Source of the DNA: Sphingomonas liriopis
GTDB taxonomy: Bacteria; Pseudomonadota; Alphaproteobacteria; Sphingomonadales; Sphingomonadaceae
Direction: 5' to 3'
Length of the DNA stretch: 64,000 nt
Assembly (NCBI RefSeq): GCF_024211255.1
Contig: NZ_JAMLDY010000002.1
Location: 124,001 to 188,000, forward strand
Positions 18,194 through 27,454 of the stretch are shown piece after piece. A program made the position numbers and the translations under genes. Numbering within the stretch: position 1 is the first letter of the stretch; each line of letters starts with the position of its first letter. Below the pieces are notes generated by a model. The model made no database searches. It had not been told where the DNA came from and was given only the letters and a program-made list of their open reading frames with translations.

Positions 18194-19369
18194 ATGCATA
18201 TCCACCCGTTGATTACAGACAGCGCCAGCCTCGCCAATCTGTGTGCCCGCCTCGCCCAGGCCGACTTCGTGACCGTCGACACCGAATTCATGCGGGAGAG
18301 TACCTATTACCCCGAACTGTGCCTGATCCAGATCGCCGACGTGAACGAGGCGGCGGCGATCGACCCGATGGCGCCGGGGCTCGACATGACGCCGCTGCTC
18401 GACCTGCTGACCGAGAACGAGGACGTGCTGAAGGTCGTCCACGCGGGCGGGCAGGATATCGAGATCATCTACAACCTGACCGGCAAGACGCCGCATCCGC
18501 TGTTCGATACGCAGGTCGCGGCGATGGCGCTGGGTCAAGGCGAGCAGATCGGTTATTCGAACCTCGTCGACAGCTGGCTCGGCATCCAGGTCGACAAGGG
18601 CGCGCGCTTCACCGACTGGGCGCGGCGGCCGCTCGACGCGCGCCAGATCGAATATGCGATCGGCGACGTCACGCACCTCGCGGTGATCTTCCCCAAGATG
18701 CTCGAGCGGCTGCGCAAGACCGGGCGCGGCGTGTGGCTGGATCAGGAGATGGAGCGATTGTCCGATCCCGCCAATTACGCCAACGACCCCGATCAGGCGT
18801 GGAAACGCGTGCGCATCTCCGGCCGCAAACCGGAGGTATTGGGACGATTGAAGGCGCTGGCGCGCTGGCGCGAGCTCGAGGCGCAGGGCAAGGACCTGCC
18901 GCGCGGCCGCATCGTCAAGGACGAGACGTTGGGTGATATCGCCGGCCATCCGCCGCGCAAGCAGGCCGACCTCGCCAAGGTGCGCGGGCTGTCGGCGACC
19001 TGGGCGTCGAACGATATCGGCGGGCGGCTGATGGCGGCGATCGAGGCGGCGGTGCCGCTGGGCGCCGATGAACTGCCGCCGCGCGACGATCGCAAGCCGG
19101 GGCTCGGCAAGGATGGCGCGCTGGTCGCCGATCTGCTCAAGCTGCTCCTCAAGATCCGCTCGCGCGATATCGACGTCGCCTCGCGGCTGCTGGCGCGATC
19201 GGACGAGCTGGAGGCGCTGGCATCGGGCGTGCGGACGGGGCTGCCGATGCTGGAGGGGTGGCGGTTCGATCAGTTCGGACGCGATGCGCTGGATCTGGTC
19301 GAGGGGCGACTGGGATTCGCCGTCAAGGGCGGCAAGCTCAAGATGACGCGGACGGAGGATGCGGCATGA
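18194..19369 (+). CDS. rnd: Ribonuclease D
   Basis: 3'-5' exoribonuclease of 391 residues involved in tRNA and small RNA 3' maturation. The DEDD exonuclease domain has D29 and E31 in VTVDTEFMRES, the second Asp in VVHAGGQDIEIIY, and the third block YAIGDVTHLAVIF. One or two HRDC-type helical domains follow. The ATG at 18194 is chosen because the longer frame to 18020 translates the repeat at 18038-18120. Its TGA overlaps the next gene's ATG. Confidence 0.95.
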   Translation: MHIHPLITDSASLANLCARLAQADFVTVDTEFMRESTYYPELCLIQIADVNEAAAIDPMAPGLDMTPLLDLLTENEDVLKVVHAGGQDIEIIYNLTGKTPHPLFDTQVAAMALGQGEQIGYSNLVDSWLGIQVDKGARFTDWARRPLDARQIEYAIGDVTHLAVIFPKMLERLRKTGRGVWLDQEMERLSDPANYANDPDQAWKRVRISGRKPEVLGRLKALARWRELEAQGKDLPRGRIVKDETLGDIAGHPPRKQADLAKVRGLSATWASNDIGGRLMAAIEAAVPLGADELPPRDDRKPGLGKDGALVADLLKLLLKIRSRDIDVASRLLARSDELEALASGVRTGLPMLEGWRFDQFGRDALDLVEGRLGFAVKGGKLKMTRTEDAA

Positions 19370-19656
19370 TGCGCAAGGCGTGGCTGATGATGCTGCCGGT
19401 GATGGCGGCGGGATGCACGACGATGGCGGAGCCGCCGGCGCCGGCGGGGCCGTGCGTGATCTCGCAGGAGTTGCAGATGCGCTATGCCGGGGTCAAGTTC
19501 CGCGAGCGGCTGCGTAGCGAGATCGAGCGGACGGCGCATGCGCGGACGTCGCGGGTCCTGCATCGCGGCGATGCGGCGACGATGGATTTCCGGCCCGACC
19601 GGCTCAATATCGTGCTCGACGATGGCAACCAGATCGAAGGGTTGCGCTGCGGCTGA
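19366..19656 (+). CDS. Peptidase inhibitor I78-family lipoprotein
   Basis: A 96-residue small protein with a lipoprotein signal (MLPVMAAGC, lipidated C17). The mature part ends in DFRPDRLNIVLDDGNQIEGL followed by RCG, the typical C-terminal signature of the I78 peptidase-inhibitor family. It would sit in the periplasm, probably on the inner face of the outer membrane. Its start overlaps the rnd stop (ATGA); a second ATG lies one codon later. Confidence 0.8.
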   Translation: MMRKAWLMMLPVMAAGCTTMAEPPAPAGPCVISQELQMRYAGVKFRERLRSEIERTAHARTSRVLHRGDAATMDFRPDRLNIVLDDGNQIEGLRCG

Positions 19657-19662
19657 CCTGTT

Positions 19663-19790
19663 CCGTTCGCCCTGGTGAGCAGGTCGTCGAGGCCCCCGGC
19701 CTCGACTGAAACGCCCGGGGGACGTTTCACCTGCTCACTGTCGAAGGGCAGATGAGACTCAAGGTGCTTCGACAGGCTCGGCACGAACGG
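19663..19790. repeat. REPIN-like repeat, CTTCGACAGGCTC family, copy 1 (interrupted)
   Basis: The right arm GTGCTTCGACAGGCTC...GCACGAACGG (ending 19790) is intact. The left arm begins CCGTTCGCCCTG at 19663-19674 and resumes as TGTCGAAGGG at 19739, split by a 64-base palindromic insert at 19675-19738. The uninterrupted form is at 28418-28483. Confidence 0.85.
19675..19738. repeat. Palindromic insert inside a REPIN arm
   Basis: GTGAGCAGGT at 19675-19684 is the exact reverse complement of ACCTGCTCAC at 19729-19738. Inner pairs such as CCCCCGG/CCGGGGG strengthen the fold. The 64-base segment has no counterpart in the other three copies of the host repeat. Confidence 0.7.
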
Positions 19791-19798
19791 TCGTTTGG

Positions 19799-21256
19799 TC
19801 AGCCCCGCCACGACAGCGCGGGCTTGCGCCTGAGCGCCGTCGCCAGCGCGGCGTGGCGGCGTTCGACCGTTTCCGCATAGAGCGCGCGGTCGGCGTCGGT
19901 CAGCTCCAGCACCACCTGCCCGGCCGTCAACGACAGGCCGGCGCGTTGCAGCGGGCCGGCGAGGCCGCCGCTGAACCGCTGGCCCAGCCGGATCGCGAGG
20001 CCCCAGCCGATCGCCAGCGCGATCTGCCCGGCATTGGCGAGGCCGAAGAGCAGCGGATGCGGCGTGGTGCCACCGCCCAGACTGGTGTGCAGCGCCTGCG
20101 ACAGCATCGCGCGTTCGGACGCCTCGATCGCCACCCAATTGCCGTGCAGCGCGACCTCGAACCCGCGTTCGTCGCGAAACTCCGGGTTAGCGCGCCAGCC
20201 AGTGTCGGCGAGCAGGCAGGCGGCGTGGCGGATGCGCGCGAGGTGCGGCGCATCGTCGGGGAACAAGGGCGCGATCCAGTCGGCGAGCAGGTCGCCATGC
20301 TCCGCGAACCGGCCGAGCAGCCGCCCCTCCTCGCGCGCGGCGACGATCAGCGGGTCGAGCGCGCGCGTCGGCCGGTCGAGCGCCGCGAACAGCAACCCCT
20401 CGCGCAGCCCAAAGGTGGAGGCGATCGCGCTGGTCGATCCCAGCTCGCGCATCGTCAGCGACAGCAAGGCGGTGGCATCGCCGAGCTGGCCGGCGCGTAC
20501 CGCGGACATGCCAGGGACGGCGCGCAGGCGCTGTTTCGACAGATGCGCGATGCTGCGCCCCAGCCGCGCGACCGTCTCGGGCGCGAGCGCATAGCCGTGG
20601 ATGATCGGCAGCGGATAATGCGTCAGGCTCATGTCGAGCCGCGCCAGCGCGCGCCACGACCCACCGACCATGTAGAGCGGCAGGCCCCTGCCCCGCCCGG
20701 TCCAGCCGGCGTTGCGGATCATCGCGCTGACGTGGCGGTCGAACGTGCGGCTTTCGCGCAAGGCGGCGATGCGCAGCACGCCCAGCGGGAAGGACACGCG
20801 GTCGGTGACCGTGCCGGCGACGACGCGCACCAGCTCCAGGCTGCCGCCGCCGAGATCGCCGACGATGCCGTCGGCATCGGGGATCGCCGACAGCACGCCC
20901 ATGCCCGCCGCGGTCGCCTCCTGCTCGCCCGACAGCAGTTCGACGGCGAGCCCGAGGTCCTTGGCGGCGACAAGGAAGTCGGCACCGTTGGAGGCGTCGC
21001 GCACCGCGGCGGTGGCGACGGTGCGCACCTGCGCGTCCATCTCGCGCGCGACCGCGGCGAAGCGGCGCAGCGCGCCGATCGCCAGCGTCATGCTGTCGGC
21101 ATCGATCGCTCCGGTCGCGGCGAGGCTGCGGCCGAGGCCGGCCATGACCTTTTCGTTGAACAGCGTCGCGGGGATGCGCGGATGGCCCTGGTACACGACG
21201 AGGCGGACGGAGTTGGAACCGATGTCGATGATGCCGGTGCGGGGGTAATCGGTCAT
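19799..21256 (-). CDS. ppx: Exopolyphosphatase / guanosine pentaphosphatase (Ppx/GppA)
   Basis: Phosphatase of the actin-like ASKHA fold, 485 residues, that removes terminal phosphate from polyphosphate or pppGpp. The N-terminal phosphate loop is GIIDIGSNSVRLVVYQG and the second glycine-rich loop is GIVGDLGGGSLELVRV; an HD-like C-terminal helical domain includes RHAACLLADTGWRANP. It starts at an ATG at 21256. It lies downstream of ppk1 on the same strand, separated by a repeat of the CACCCC family, so polyphosphate synthesis and breakdown genes are adjacent. Confidence 0.93.
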   Translation of the reverse strand: MTDYPRTGIIDIGSNSVRLVVYQGHPRIPATLFNEKVMAGLGRSLAATGAIDADSMTLAIGALRRFAAVAREMDAQVRTVATAAVRDASNGADFLVAAKDLGLAVELLSGEQEATAAGMGVLSAIPDADGIVGDLGGGSLELVRVVAGTVTDRVSFPLGVLRIAALRESRTFDRHVSAMIRNAGWTGRGRGLPLYMVGGSWRALARLDMSLTHYPLPIIHGYALAPETVARLGRSIAHLSKQRLRAVPGMSAVRAGQLGDATALLSLTMRELGSTSAIASTFGLREGLLFAALDRPTRALDPLIVAAREEGRLLGRFAEHGDLLADWIAPLFPDDAPHLARIRHAACLLADTGWRANPEFRDERGFEVALHGNWVAIEASERAMLSQALHTSLGGGTTPHPLLFGLANAGQIALAIGWGLAIRLGQRFSGGLAGPLQRAGLSLTAGQVVLELTDADRALYAETVERRHAALATALRRKPALSWRG

Positions 21257-21291
21257 CGGGTGTGGGCCACCGACGCGTGCCCTACATCCCT

Positions 21292-21399
21292 CGTCACCCC
21301 GGACTTGTTCCGGGGTCCACCGGGCCGCGAGCGCATCGCTCCAACATCATGTCGTCCGCCTCGCCGCAGAGTGGGCCCCGGAACACGTCCGGGGTGACG
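21292..21399. repeat. REPIN-like repeat, CACCCCGGAC family, copy B
   Basis: The left arm CGTCACCCCGGACTTGTTCC and the right arm GGAACACGTCCGGGGTGACG are inverted, with a divergent spacer. It fills the ppk1-ppx gap. Confidence 0.88.
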
Positions 21400-21469
21400 G
21401 GGTGTTCGAGGCGGGCGGCGGAACATCATGCGCCGGACTGTGGCGGGTTCAAGGATGCGCAACAACCCG

Positions 21470-23635
21470 CTATCGCCGCCGTCGCAGCGCCAGCGTCGGC
21501 ACCGCGTCGCTTTCCGCCAGCGCCGCACCGCGGCCCGACAGCGACGGGTTTATCATGAAATACCGGTGCAGGTTGAACGGCTTCTCGCCCGGCTCGTCGC
21601 GGATGTAGCGGCCGTCGGGTTGCAGCTCCCAGCTCTGTTCGCTGTCGATCAGATTGGCCACCATCACCTGATCGAGCACCTGATCGTGCACCGTCGGGTT
21701 CTCGATCGGCAGCATGTATTCGACGCGACGGTCGAAGTTGCGCGGCATCCAGTCCGCCGACGAGATGAAGACGCGTGCACCGTCGTTGGGCAGCGCCGCG
21801 CCGTTGCCGAAGCAGAAGATGCGGCTGTGTTCGAGGAAGCGGCCGACGATCGACTTGACGCGGATGTTGTCCGACATGCCCGGCACGCCGGGGCGCAGGC
21901 AGCAGATACCGCGGATGATGAGCTCGACCTCGACGCCAGCGCCGCTTGCCTCGTACAATTTGTCGATGATCGCGGGGTCGACGAGGCTGTTCATCTTCGC
22001 CCAGACCGCGCCCGCCTTGCCGGCGCGCGCATTGGCGATCTCGACGTCGATCAGGTCGAGCAGCTTCTGGCGCAGGTTGCGGGGGCTGAGGCTCAGCTTG
22101 GTGATGTCGGTCGGCTCGACGTAACCCGTGACGTAATTGAACATCTGCGCCGCATCGCGCCCCATCCGCGCGTCGGCGGTGAAGAAGCTGAGGTCGGTAT
22201 AGATGCGCGCCGTCACCGGATGGTAGTTGCCCGTGCCGAAGTGGCAATAGGTGCGGAACTGCCCGCCTTCGCGGCGGACGACCATCGACACCTTGGCGTG
22301 CGTCTTCCATTCGAGGAAGCCGTAGACGACCTGCACCCCGGCGCGTTCGAGCGCGCTGGCCCAGAGGATATTCTGCTCCTCGTCGAAGCGTGCGCGCAGC
22401 TCGACGACCGCGGTGACCGATTTGCCGGCTTCGGCGGCGGCGATCAGCGCGTTGATGACCGCGGGCTGCTTGCCGGCGCGGTACAGCGTCTGCTTGATCG
22501 CGATGACGTCGGGGTCCTGCGCCGCCTGCTTCAGGAAGGCGAGCACGACGTCGAACGTCTCGTACGGGTGATGGACGACGATGTCCTTCGCCCGGATCGC
22601 GGCGAAACAGTCGCCGCCGAATTCGCGGATGCGCTCCGGGAAGCGCGGGACGAAGGGCAGGAATTTGAGGTCGGGGCGATCCTCGTCGATCACCGCGTCG
22701 AGGTCGCCGATGCTGAGCAAATTGCCGCTCTCGGTGATCGTCGCATCGGCGCCGCCCAGTTCGGTGCGCAGCACGTCGGCGAGCGCGTCGGGCATCCCCG
22801 TCTCCAGCTCCAGCCGGATGACGCGGCCGCGGCGGCGGCGCTTGATGGCGTTGGCGAAATAGCGGACGAGGTCCTCGGCCTCCTCGTCGATCTCGATGTC
22901 GCTGTCGCGCAGCACGCGGAAGGCGGCGGCACCGACCAGCGTGTATCCGGGGAAGAGGACGGGGGCGAAACGCTTGAGCAGCGCCTCGATCGACACGTAG
23001 CGCGCGGGCTCGCCCGGCAGGCGGACGAAGCGCGGCGCGCTCGCCGGGATCATCACCAGCTCGCGCACCGGCTCGCCGTCCGAATCGCGGACAACGTCGA
23101 ACATCACCGACATGCCCTTGTTGGGGATGAACGGGAAGGGATGCGCGGGATCGAGCGCCTGGGGGGTGAGGATCGGGAAGATCTGTTCGCGAAAATGCGC
23201 CTCCAGCCATTCGGCGTCGGCGGCATCGACCTCGTCGCGGCGCAGGACGTGGAGGCCGGCTTCGTCGAGCAGCGTGCGCAGGTCGCCCCACACCGCCTGC
23301 TGGCTGGCCATCAGCGCGTCGGCCTCCTGCGTGATCGCGGCGAGCTGCTGTCCCGGCGTCAGGCCGTCGGACGAGCGGCGATCGACGTCCTTCATCTGCT
23401 GGCCCTTCAGGCCGGCGACGCGGACCATGAAGAATTCGTCGAGGTTGTTGCCCGAGATCGAGAGGAAGCGGAGGCGCTCGAGCAGGGGATGCGACGGATT
23501 GCACGCCTCTTCGAGCACGCGGCGATTGAACGCCAGCCACGACAGTTCGCGATTGAAATAGCGGTCGTTGACCTCGGGGACGAAGGGATCGTCGTCGGCG
23601 GCGGACAGATGCGAAAGGTGGGCTGGGCGTGTCAT
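21470..23635 (-). CDS. ppk1: Polyphosphate kinase PPK1
   Basis: Reversible synthesis of long-chain polyphosphate from ATP, 721 residues. The N domain starts YFNRELSWLAFNRRVLEEA; the head domain follows; the two catalytic PLD-like domains include FLEWKTHAKVSMVVRR and the HFGTGNYHPVTARIYTD segment carrying conserved histidines, and the C-terminal SADWMPRNFDRRVE block. ATG at 23635 lies two bases after the hdaA stop, so hdaA and ppk1 form an operon. The open frame continues upstream into hdaA and is not real there. Confidence 0.96.
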   Translation of the reverse strand: MTRPAHLSHLSAADDDPFVPEVNDRYFNRELSWLAFNRRVLEEACNPSHPLLERLRFLSISGNNLDEFFMVRVAGLKGQQMKDVDRRSSDGLTPGQQLAAITQEADALMASQQAVWGDLRTLLDEAGLHVLRRDEVDAADAEWLEAHFREQIFPILTPQALDPAHPFPFIPNKGMSVMFDVVRDSDGEPVRELVMIPASAPRFVRLPGEPARYVSIEALLKRFAPVLFPGYTLVGAAAFRVLRDSDIEIDEEAEDLVRYFANAIKRRRRGRVIRLELETGMPDALADVLRTELGGADATITESGNLLSIGDLDAVIDEDRPDLKFLPFVPRFPERIREFGGDCFAAIRAKDIVVHHPYETFDVVLAFLKQAAQDPDVIAIKQTLYRAGKQPAVINALIAAAEAGKSVTAVVELRARFDEEQNILWASALERAGVQVVYGFLEWKTHAKVSMVVRREGGQFRTYCHFGTGNYHPVTARIYTDLSFFTADARMGRDAAQMFNYVTGYVEPTDITKLSLSPRNLRQKLLDLIDVEIANARAGKAGAVWAKMNSLVDPAIIDKLYEASGAGVEVELIIRGICCLRPGVPGMSDNIRVKSIVGRFLEHSRIFCFGNGAALPNDGARVFISSADWMPRNFDRRVEYMLPIENPTVHDQVLDQVMVANLIDSEQSWELQPDGRYIRDEPGEKPFNLHRYFMINPSLSGRGAALAESDAVPTLALRRRR

Positions 23636-23637
23636 AA

Positions 23638-24270
23638 TCAGGTCATAGGCAGCAACGGTTGCGGTTGCGTGACGATCCCTGCCGCGGTCAAAACGGTGCG
23701 GGCGAGCGCGATCGACAGCCGCTTGCGGCTCTCCAGCACCTCCTGGTCTAGCGCATCGACGACGCGCTGGACGACGATATGGCTGCGCTCGATCCGGGTG
23801 CTGAGCCATGCGACGAGGTCGGGCCGCGCATCGAGGCCGCGGCGGTGGAACAGATGCGCGAGCAATGCCGCGATCAGTTCGTCGTCGGGCGGCTGGATCG
23901 CGGCATGCGGGCTGGCGGCGAGGCGCGAGCGCAGGTCGGGCAGCCGCACCGCCCATAACGGCGGCAGCGCATCGGCGACGATGACCAGCGGCCGGTGCTC
24001 GGCTTGCGCCTGGTTCCAGGCGTGGAAGATCTGCGCTTCGGGCACGGTTTCGGCGTCGTCGATGATCGTGCCGTGGCTCTTGGCGGCGAAGATGCGCGCG
24101 AGCAGGCTGCGCCCCGACTTGCGCGGGCCGGTGAGCACCGCTGTCATCACCGGCCACGTCGCCCAATGTTCCAGCGTGTGCGCGGCGCGGGCGTTGGAAG
24201 GCGTGACGAGGAAGGCGTCGTCCCGGGGGTCCGCCGGCCAGCCGAGCGGCAGCGCGAGCTGGTTGCTCAT
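23638..24270 (-). CDS. hdaA: DnaA-related regulatory protein HdaA
   Basis: A 210-residue AAA+ protein related to DnaA domain III. In alphaproteobacteria HdaA works with the DNA clamp to convert DnaA-ATP to DnaA-ADP and block re-initiation. It starts with the clamp-binding QLALPLGWP motif at residues 4-12, then a degenerate P-loop (LTGPRKSGRSLLARIF), a Walker B-like TIIDDAE and sensor II-region helices (VVQRVVDALDQEVLESRKRL). Two bases separate it from ppk1, and 3 bases from the DUF2066 gene upstream. Confidence 0.92.
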   Translation of the reverse strand: MSNQLALPLGWPADPRDDAFLVTPSNARAAHTLEHWATWPVMTAVLTGPRKSGRSLLARIFAAKSHGTIIDDAETVPEAQIFHAWNQAQAEHRPLVIVADALPPLWAVRLPDLRSRLAASPHAAIQPPDDELIAALLAHLFHRRGLDARPDLVAWLSTRIERSHIVVQRVVDALDQEVLESRKRLSIALARTVLTAAGIVTQPQPLLPMT

Positions 24271-24273
24271 GCC

Positions 24274-25527
24274 TCAGCCCGTCGGATTGGTGTCGGACGG
24301 CAAATTGGGCGGCAGCAGCTGCGGCGCGCGGCGGATGCGCAGCGTCTGGCCCGATCCGGTCACCTGCAGCCCGCGCACCTCCAGCGCCGCACGCAGCGCG
24401 TCGGGATCGCCGTCATAGGTGACGCGCATCAGCGACAGGCCGCCCAATGCCAGGCTGGTGGTGCTCGCTCCGCGCACGCCGGGGATGCCGCGGACCAATG
24501 CCTCGGTATTGGCGACCGAGCTGGCGCTCGGCGTGTCGAACTGGAGCGTCACCGGGATGCCGGCGTTGGCAGGGGCGGTATCGCCCACGATCTCCGCCAG
24601 CGTCTCGCCGCCCGCATCGTCGGTCGCGGTATCGGGTGCGACCTCCGGCTCGGGCGCAGGCGGCGGGGCGAGCGTGGGATCGAAGCCGAGCGCACCGCTG
24701 CGCAGCGCCTGCTGGTACAGCGCGTCCATCCGGGTGACGCCGGTGTCGAGCAGCTGCGTCAGCCCGGCGGCGCTGCCGACGCGCAGCGTGAAGCTGCCGA
24801 TCAGGCTGTTGTCGGGACCGTGACGCGCCTGGAACACGCCGATGATCGGCCCGCCGGGATAGCTGCGGTACAGGCGCACGACGGGGATCAGGATGTCCGA
24901 CGCGCCATATTGGTCGATGACTGTCCGCCACCAGCCCCGCCCCGGCCGCGCGATCTGGCCGGCGTTGAGCAGCAGCGAATCGGCGCCATTGCCCGACGGG
25001 CGGACATAATCGAGCGTGCTGTTGCCGGTGCGGAAGCGCGCCCACGCCTCCTGCCAGTCGTTGCGCTGTTCGAAGACGGTCTCGACCCCGCCCGACACCT
25101 GCAGCGGCACGACCAGCATCGGGCGCGAGCGGTCGGAATAGGCGCTGATGCCGAGGATCGACGCGGCGCGGCCGCGGTCGAACAGCACGCCGAGCTTGGC
25201 GATATAGCGGCTGGGGCCGATCTGTTCGTTCTCGACGACGATGCCCGACACGATCTGGTCGAGCGTCCCGTCGGAGATCAGCCCGCCGCCCCCGCCCAGC
25301 CGGCGCGAGAGCTGTACCCACGCCTTGCGCTGCGCCAGCCGCCAGCCGCCGAGGCGCGCGGCGTCCGCAGTCTTCGCGGCGACGTCGACGGCGACGCCGC
25401 TGACCTCGAAATCGCCCGAGCTGTCGACCGGCGCGACCCCGCGCCCGCCCTCGATCTGCGCGAACGCACCCGCGCCGAGCAGCAATGCGGCACCGGCCAG
25501 CGACGAGAACAGGGTACGGACACGCAT
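24274..25527 (-). CDS. DUF2066-domain exported protein
   Basis: A 417-residue protein with an N-terminal signal peptide (about 1-23, LLLGAGAFAQ). The central region (AAKTADAARLGGWRLAQRKAW onwards; cited in part) matches DUF2066-type proteins often found upstream of hda in proteobacteria. A proline/acid-rich linker (PPPAPEPEVAPDT) leads to a C-terminal HMA-like fold (IPVTLQFDTPSASSVANTEA). The function is unknown. Together with hdaA and ppk1 it forms one minus-strand operon; a CACCCC-family repeat lies upstream. Confidence 0.8.
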   Translation of the reverse strand: MRVRTLFSSLAGAALLLGAGAFAQIEGGRGVAPVDSSGDFEVSGVAVDVAAKTADAARLGGWRLAQRKAWVQLSRRLGGGGGLISDGTLDQIVSGIVVENEQIGPSRYIAKLGVLFDRGRAASILGISAYSDRSRPMLVVPLQVSGGVETVFEQRNDWQEAWARFRTGNSTLDYVRPSGNGADSLLLNAGQIARPGRGWWRTVIDQYGASDILIPVVRLYRSYPGGPIIGVFQARHGPDNSLIGSFTLRVGSAAGLTQLLDTGVTRMDALYQQALRSGALGFDPTLAPPPAPEPEVAPDTATDDAGGETLAEIVGDTAPANAGIPVTLQFDTPSASSVANTEALVRGIPGVRGASTTSLALGGLSLMRVTYDGDPDALRAALEVRGLQVTGSGQTLRIRRAPQLLPPNLPSDTNPTG

Positions 25528-25588
25528 GGGGATGCCTTTTGGCGAAGCGGGCGGAGGATGCCAAGCGGGATGTGTGCCTCAAGGTCTT

Positions 25589-25697
25589 CGTCACCCCGGA
25601 CTTGTTCCGGGGTCCACTCTGCGGCGAGGCGAACCGCCATGTGATCGAAGCGATGCGCCCGCGGAACGGTGGACCCCGGAACAAGTCCGGGGTGACG
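25589..25697. repeat. REPIN-like repeat, CACCCCGGAC family, copy C
   Basis: Arms CGTCACCCCGGACTTGTTCC... and ...GGAACAAGTCCGGGGTGACG are inverted and match over their full length; the spacer differs from copies A and E. It lies between the divergent DUF2066 gene and purM. Confidence 0.9.
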
Positions 25698-25789
25698 GGA
25701 GAGGTGGGCGCAGCGTCGGGAACGTGTACGCCCTTCACGGTCGGTCAGCCATTGCCACCGGCTTCCCCAAACCGTAGCAGGCTGGCCGG

Positions 25790-26902
25790 ATGAGCACGCC
25801 CCCCTCCCCGTCCGACCAGCCCTACACCTATGCCGATGCCGGCGTGTCGATCGCCGCGGGCAACGCGCTCGTCCGCGCGATCGGGCCGCTCGCCAAGGCG
25901 ACGCGGCGACCGGGGGCGGATGCGGATCTCGGCGGGTTCGGCGGCATGTTCGACCTGAAGGCGGCGGGGTTCATCGATCCGCTGCTCGTCGCCGCCAACG
26001 ACGGCGTCGGCACCAAGCTGAAGCTCGCGATCGAATGGGACCGGCACGAAGGCGTCGGCATCGACCTCGTCGCGATGTGCGCCAACGATCTGATCGTGCA
26101 GGGCGCCGAGCCGCTGTTCTTCCTCGATTATTACGCCACCGCCAAGCTCGACAACGCCATCGCCGAGCGCGTCGTCGCCTCGATCGCGGAAGGCTGCCGT
26201 CAGGCCGGCTGCGCGCTGATCGGCGGCGAGACCGCAGAGATGCCGGGCATGTATGCGACAGGCGACTACGACCTCGCCGGTTTCTGCGTCGGTGCGGTCG
26301 AGCGGACGCAGGTGCTGACCGGGCAGAGCATCGCCGCGGGCGACGTGATCCTCGGCCTCGCCTCGTCGGGGGTGCATTCCAACGGCTTCTCGCTGGTCCG
26401 GCGGCTGGCGGCGGATCGCGGGTGGAAGCTGGACCGCCCGGCGCTGTTCGATTCGGATCGGCTGCTGATCGATACGCTGATGGCGCCGACGCGCATCTAT
26501 GTTGCCGCGCTGCTGCCGTTGCTGCGCGAAAGCCGGATCAAAGGGCTGGCGCATATCACCGGCGGTGGCCTGCTCGAAAATATCCCGCGCGTACTGCCCG
26601 ACGGCGTGCATGCGGTAATCGACGCCGACGCGTGGGAACAGCCGCGGCTGATGGCGTTCCTGCAGGCGCAGGGCGGCATCGAACCCGAGGAGATGGCGCG
26701 GACCTTCAATTGCGGGATCGGCATGGCCGTGGTCGTCGCGGCGGACGAGGCCGAGACGGTCGCCACCGCGCTGACCGCGGCGGGCGAGACGGTCCACACG
26801 ATCGGCCGGGTCGAGGCGGGGACGCGCGGCTGCACCGTGCGCGGATCGACCGAGACGTGGAGCGCGCGCGCCGACTGGACCGCGACGCACGATCATGGCT
26901 GA
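25790..26902 (+). CDS. purM: Phosphoribosylformylglycinamidine cyclo-ligase PurM
   Basis: Makes 5-aminoimidazole ribonucleotide in purine synthesis, 370 residues, AIR-synthase family. Signatures include [15 protein letters not shown] at the N-terminus, [39 protein letters not shown] and [18 protein letters not shown], and a C-terminal [11 protein letters not shown]. The ATG at 25790 gives the family N-terminus. purN begins 6 bases after its stop. Confidence 0.97.
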   Translation: MSTPPSPSDQPYTYADAGVSIAAGNALVRAIGPLAKATRRPGADADLGGFGGMFDLKAAGFIDPLLVAANDGVGTKLKLAIEWDRHEGVGIDLVAMCANDLIVQGAEPLFFLDYYATAKLDNAIAERVVASIAEGCRQAGCALIGGETAEMPGMYATGDYDLAGFCVGAVERTQVLTGQSIAAGDVILGLASSGVHSNGFSLVRRLAADRGWKLDRPALFDSDRLLIDTLMAPTRIYVAALLPLLRESRIKGLAHITGGGLLENIPRVLPDGVHAVIDADAWEQPRLMAFLQAQGGIEPEEMARTFNCGIGMAVVVAADEAETVATALTAAGETVHTIGRVEAGTRGCTVRGSTETWSARADWTATHDHG

Positions 26903-26908
26903 GTCCGC

Positions 26909-27454
26909 ATGAAGACCGTCGGCATCCTGATCTCCGGCCGCGGATCGAACATGATGGCGCTGGTCGAGGCGGGGATTCCGGTCGGCCTCGTCGCCTCTGA
27001 CAAGCCCGATGCGCCGGGGCTCGGCTGGGCGCGCGAGCGGGGACTGGCGACCTTCGCGCTGTCGCCCAGGGGGATCGGCAAGGCGGCGTACGAGGCCGAG
27101 GTCGATGCGGCGCTGCGCGAGGCGGGGTGCGAGCTGATCGCACTCGCCGGTTATATGCGGCTGCTGTCGGACGACTTCGTCGCGGCGTGGCGCGGGCGGA
27201 TCGTCAATATCCACCCGTCGCTGTTGCCCAAGTACAAGGGCCTCGACACGCATGCCCGCGCGATCGCCGCCGGCGATGCGGTGGCGGGCTGTTCGGTGCA
27301 TGTCGTCACCGAAGAGCTGGATGCGGGCGCGTTGCTCGGCCAAGCGGAGGTGCCGATACTGGCGGGCGACACCCCCGACACGCTCGCCGCGCGCGTGCTG
27401 GCTGCCGAACATCGCCTCTATCCGCAGGTCCTGAAGGAGTTCGCCAGCCGATGA
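26909..27454 (+). CDS. purN: Phosphoribosylglycinamide formyltransferase PurN
   Basis: Transfers a formyl group from 10-formyltetrahydrofolate to GAR, 181 residues. The N-terminal phosphate loop is VGILISGRGSNMMALVEA; the catalytic block is NIHPSLLPKYKGLDTHARAI, and the Asp lies in VTEELDAGALLGQAEV. The stop overlaps the next start (ATGA). Confidence 0.96.
   Translation: MKTVGILISGRGSNMMALVEAGIPVGLVASDKPDAPGLGWARERGLATFALSPRGIGKAAYEAEVDAALREAGCELIALAGYMRLLSDDFVAAWRGRIVNIHPSLLPKYKGLDTHARAIAAGDAVAGCSVHVVTEELDAGALLGQAEVPILAGDTPDTLAARVLAAEHRLYPQVLKEFASR

Noticed and set aside
15889..18936. A plus-strand open frame of about 1000 codons opposite aspS
   Set aside because: High-GC antisense shadow of aspS and part of rnd out of frame; no domain character.
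21428..24418. Long plus-strand open frame opposite ppk1 and hdaA
   Set aside because: Antisense shadow of a verified gene; composition dominated by Arg/Asp/Val.
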